A DNA stretch of 64,000 bases from Pseudoruegeria sp. SK021 (GTDB lineage Bacteria; Pseudomonadota; Alphaproteobacteria; Rhodobacterales; Rhodobacteraceae). Below the pieces are notes generated by a model that was not told where the DNA came from, searched no databases, and saw nothing but the letters and a program-made list of their open reading frames with translations. The stretch is from contig NZ_MTBG01000007.1 in assembly GCF_002119405.1 (NCBI RefSeq), positions 55,573 through 119,572 on the forward strand, read 5' to 3'. This document shows, in pieces, positions 61,604 through 64,000 of the stretch (the first letter of the stretch is position 1; every line of letters begins with the position of its first letter). The position numbers were made by a program, and so were the translations under genes.

Positions 61604-62626
61604 ATGAAACATGTGATATTCGAAACACCGGCAAAATCCGCAAAAGCCAACCCCTTGGCTGTTTCTGTCCGCATCAAGGCGCGCACCATGAGCCAAGCTC
61701 GGGGGCAGCACAGGCATGATTTCAGGATCGGACCACAGCCACAATACGTTGACGACAGGCGCAGCGACCTGAACCGGTGCTTGCTGGAGTTGCGCCCGCT
61801 GACCGAAATCTGGGATGACAACGCCGCCCTGAGACAAGAGCGAGGGGTGACACGGGCGATGAAATCCAACGCCGTTGTGACATCCGGGATCATCACTTTC
61901 GGGCATCAGGCGGCGGAGTTGTTCGGAGAGCTCACGCCCGACCAGCAAGATGCAGCGTTCCGGGAACTGGCGCAGGCCATTGCGGTCCGACTAAATACCT
62001 GCCTTGAATCTCTGGTCGTTCACCTCGACGAGACCACGCTCCACACGCATTTCATGATCCGGTCCTATACTGACGACGGCCACCCGGTCAGCAATATCAC
62101 CGGCAAGCGCACGAAGAGCGAACTTCAGGACATCGCGGCGGAGGTCATGCAGCGCTACCATCCCGGCATCCAGCGGGATCACCGCAAGACGGATCGTCTG
62201 GCGGCCGGGGCGGATTTTGCTGACACGTTGCATCGCAGTGTGAAGCAGTTGCACCGGGACCTGCCCGAAGAAATCGCGGAAAAGGAGGCCCGTCTCGAGG
62301 CACTTCGGCGCGAGGCCTCAGAACTGGAAGAGTCTGCCGCGAACACACGGCGTCACATGGAGAAACTGACCAGAAAAAGCGCGCTCAACGAAAAGGAGGA
62401 GAAGAGGCTGCAGGTCTATGCGGCCCGCTCGTCCAAAAAGGAGGAGGAGATGGCAGAGGTCGCGGCCCGGACGGCGCAGAGCCAGCAGGACCTCGCTGCA
62501 GCGCAGGAAGCGCTGGCAGGCAGACAGCACAAGCTGGCGCAAGACGAGATCGCGTCGCTCAAGAACGGAAGAACGTGGATGCAGATCGGGCGGACGCCGC
62601 GACAAAGCGGGCTGAGGCCAAGGTGA
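61604..62626 (+). CDS. MobV/Pre-type relaxase, N-terminal part
   Basis: A 340-codon frame whose first 200 residues resemble the Pre/Mob (MobV) relaxases of small mobilizable elements. RGQHRHDFRIGPQPQYVDDRRSDLNRCLLE matches the N-terminal conserved block, and LVVHLDETTLHTHFMIRSY matches the HxDE(T)xPHxH metal motif, with leucine in place of the usual proline. A long coiled coil follows (about residues 215-320). The last 20 residues are out of frame with the family: reading resumes in another frame at about 62560 (next entry), so the protein is probably truncated. The relaxase would nick oriT to start conjugal mobilisation. Confidence 0.65.
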   Translation: MKHVIFETPAKSAKANPLAVSVRIKARTMSQARGQHRHDFRIGPQPQYVDDRRSDLNRCLLELRPLTEIWDDNAALRQERGVTRAMKSNAVVTSGIITFGHQAAELFGELTPDQQDAAFRELAQAIAVRLNTCLESLVVHLDETTLHTHFMIRSYTDDGHPVSNITGKRTKSELQDIAAEVMQRYHPGIQRDHRKTDRLAAGADFADTLHRSVKQLHRDLPEEIAEKEARLEALRREASELEESAANTRRHMEKLTRKSALNEKEEKRLQVYAARSSKKEEEMAEVAARTAQSQQDLAAAQEALAGRQHKLAQDEIASLKNGRTWMQIGRTPRQSGLRPR

Positions 62627-62997
62627 CAAAACAACGGGCGCTTCAGGCAATCGATCAGGCAAGGACGTTGCAGGAAGAATGCGTGGCCGGGATCAAGGCC
62701 GTGGAAAGCGTCGTGGGGGAGATCGCGACTGGCACCATGCGTGTTGACCCGAACACCGGCAAGGTCCGCCTGGATAAACTCCCAGTTGTTTGGGCCGCCC
62801 CAAAGCCGCTGCGGGACCGCTTGATGGAAGGCGCAGTGCGGCTGGTGCGAAGGATCCACGAAACCGAAACCCGCAGCAGCGCTCTGGACCGGATGATGGA
62901 GCGGGTGCAGGCTTGGCTGAGGCGCGACGACCTGACCGAAACCGCGAGAGAGGAAGGGGAAGAACTGCACCGGGATGGCCCCGGCGGATTGGGGTGA
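62575..62997 (+). pseudogene. C-terminal part of the relaxase in a shifted frame
   Basis: This frame continues the coiled coil of the preceding gene (VDADRADAATKRAEAKVTKQRALQAIDQA) and ends with a charged tail. It has no good ribosome site and starts with GTG at 62575, overlapping the previous frame by 52 bases. The simplest reading is a single one-base shift near 62560 that splits one gene of about 460 codons. Programmed frameshifting cannot be excluded. Confidence 0.6.
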
Positions 62998-63489
62998 TCC
63001 GACACACCAAGGATCGGGCGGGGAGCGGGCCCGCGGGGGCGGCGTGGGGCGGCAACTGCAGCAAGACTCGCATAGCGGGCCTCATCGGGCTCACAGCTAT
63101 TCAAGTCTCGCCCTCTCGACTCTGGCGAGAGGGGCAACCTTCGCGTTACCGGACACGAGGATCGGCTGTACCCTGATATCGATCTCTCCAAAGTCGGCAC
63201 CGTAGGAAATACTGGACGGTGTGATCGGCCCTGTCCGGAAATTGGCATGCCGATTGGATGCCGCGTTGCAGCTTCACGAGACCGGCCATTCAATCACGGC
63301 GCAGCATTTTCGAAGGACGAGTGACGGCAGAGCCGGACTTTGTGGTCATTCGCTGCGGCAGCGCCAATGTCGGCTTTGAAATGAGTCAACGGTTTGCAGC
63401 AATCAGACACCCCAAGTTCGACAGCAAAACGAGTAAGTAATTGATATCGTTATAGCCGAATGGGCCAAAATGTAACTACACGAGCATGA
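62998..63489. other. Unassigned stretch inside the mobile region
   Basis: About 490 bp between the relaxase remnant and the transposase. Short reading frames such as 63258-63440 have no ribosome site or recognisable similarity. The part near 63400-63480 is AT-richer than its surroundings and may contain the end of the insertion sequence. No gene is called. Confidence 0.5.
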
Positions 63490-64000
63490 TCAGGCGGGTT
63501 TTGGCAGATTCAGGGTGTCGAATAGCTCCAGTTGTTGAGGGCTTGGGGTGGTGATGCCTTCGAGCTTGCGGTCCGCGATCTTGGCGTCATGGCGATGAAT
63601 GCGGGCGAGCAGGTCGAGCGCGGTGCGGGGGCTCGCGGAATGACCGCTGGCCTTCAGGCGCATGCGCATGATCCGGTAGAGCACGAGGGCGAGGAAGCAG
63701 ATCAGCGCGTGGGCGCGAATGCGATCGGGTAACCGGTGATGGACGGGCGCGATCTCGATATCGGATTTCAACACCCGGAAGCCGCGCTCGATGTCGGCGA
63801 GTGCCTTGTATCGGGCGACGGCGTCCTCAGGTGTGAGGTCGGTGGCGTTGGTGATCAGCGCGAGTTTGCCATCGAAGAGTTCCGCCCGGGCGATGGCGTC
63901 ATCGTCGACGCTCCAGCTGAACCGGTCGGCCTGCAGATCTGCCTTGAGGAAACGGGTCAGCTCAGCCTCGGCCACGGCGCGGGTGAAGCGGCTGTAGGCG
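63490..64000 (-). mobile_element. IS1634-like (IS4 superfamily) transposase, C-terminal part
   Basis: The minus-strand frame is open from 64000 to the stop at 63490, so the N-terminus is outside the window. It contains the DDE-transposase segment YKALADIERGFRVLKSDIEIAPVHHRLPDRIRAHALICFLALVLYRIM, with the glutamate of the catalytic triad in DIERGFR, typical of IS1634-related elements. Upstream residues LALITNATDLTPEDAVARY also match the family. The terminal inverted repeat should lie just beyond 63490 but could not be confirmed without the other end. Confidence 0.85.

Noticed and set aside
63258..63440. A 60-codon frame in the mobile region
   Set aside because: No ribosome site, no recognisable domain, surrounded by decayed sequence.
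1..64000. CRISPR arrays, rRNA operons or ordinary tRNA genes
   Set aside because: No regularly spaced repeats, no rRNA signatures, and no tRNA other than the tRNA-like part of tmRNA were noticed.

Overview
The window looks like a chromosome segment of a marine alphaproteobacterium of the Rhodobacteraceae (Roseobacter-type). The evidence is a circularly permuted two-piece tmRNA gene with the tag ANDNKAPMALAA, Irr-type iron boxes, an iscR-iscS-sufBCD-sufS operon whose IscR lacks the usual cysteine ligands, a trgB-cysK pair as in Rhodobacter, AcuI, and many TRAP and ABC uptake systems. All functional names are from reading protein motifs; no database search was possible.

Layout. 1-12.3 kb: the 5' part of a chromate transporter gene (running off the left edge), the tmRNA gene, the iron exporter mbfA under an Irr box, an orphan polyamine-type binding protein, acuI, photolyase, cyclopropane fatty acid synthase, trgB, cysK and a large MscS channel. 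12.5-18.9 kb (mostly minus strand): typA, an Lrp/SMR-exporter pair, a YitT membrane protein, NADP isocitrate dehydrogenase (GTG start), and a coupled alpha/beta hydrolase-HD phosphohydrolase pair. 19.0-26.6 kb: the Suf iron-sulfur cluster assembly operon with two Yip1-type membrane genes between sufD and sufS. 26.7-27.5 kb: a TSUP transporter.

27.8-45.1 kb is a uronate/uronide region. uxuB and uxuA diverge from a GntR gene and an AGE-family isomerase over a perfect 13-bp inverted repeat. Then come a MATE exporter, a second GntR regulator and a seven-gene plus-strand operon: an AlgS-M1-M2-Q-like ABC importer, a 773-residue DUF4962/heparinase II-III protein resembling PL15 exo-oligoalginate lyases, a KdgF-like cupin, and a beta-hydroxyacid dehydrogenase that could reduce DEH. 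A ManD-type mannonate dehydratase gene faces this operon and shares its TACTAGTAT operator. The parts fit import of unsaturated oligo-uronides, cleavage to monomers and conversion to 2-keto-3-deoxygluconate.

45.4-59.5 kb is a compact 14-gene minus-strand operon: cyclase, cupin, SDR, 3-hydroxyacyl-CoA-dehydrogenase-like enzyme, a complete LIV-type ABC importer, BKACE (DUF849), a complete TRAP importer and a sulfatase/phosphonate monoester hydrolase-like enzyme. An IclR regulator gene diverges from it over two copies of ACCGCATYGCGGT. Two transporters, a BKACE and a fGly hydrolase in one operon suggest an uncharacterised pathway in which a hydroxy acid is oxidised to a beta-keto acid and cleaved with acetyl-CoA.

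59.5-64.0 kb is a decayed mobilizable element: a P4-type integrase with three frameshifts, a stop and a replaced catalytic tyrosine; an AlpA-type regulator; an oriT-like pair of inverted repeats; a frameshifted MobV-type relaxase; and the 3' part of an IS1634-like transposase running off the right edge.
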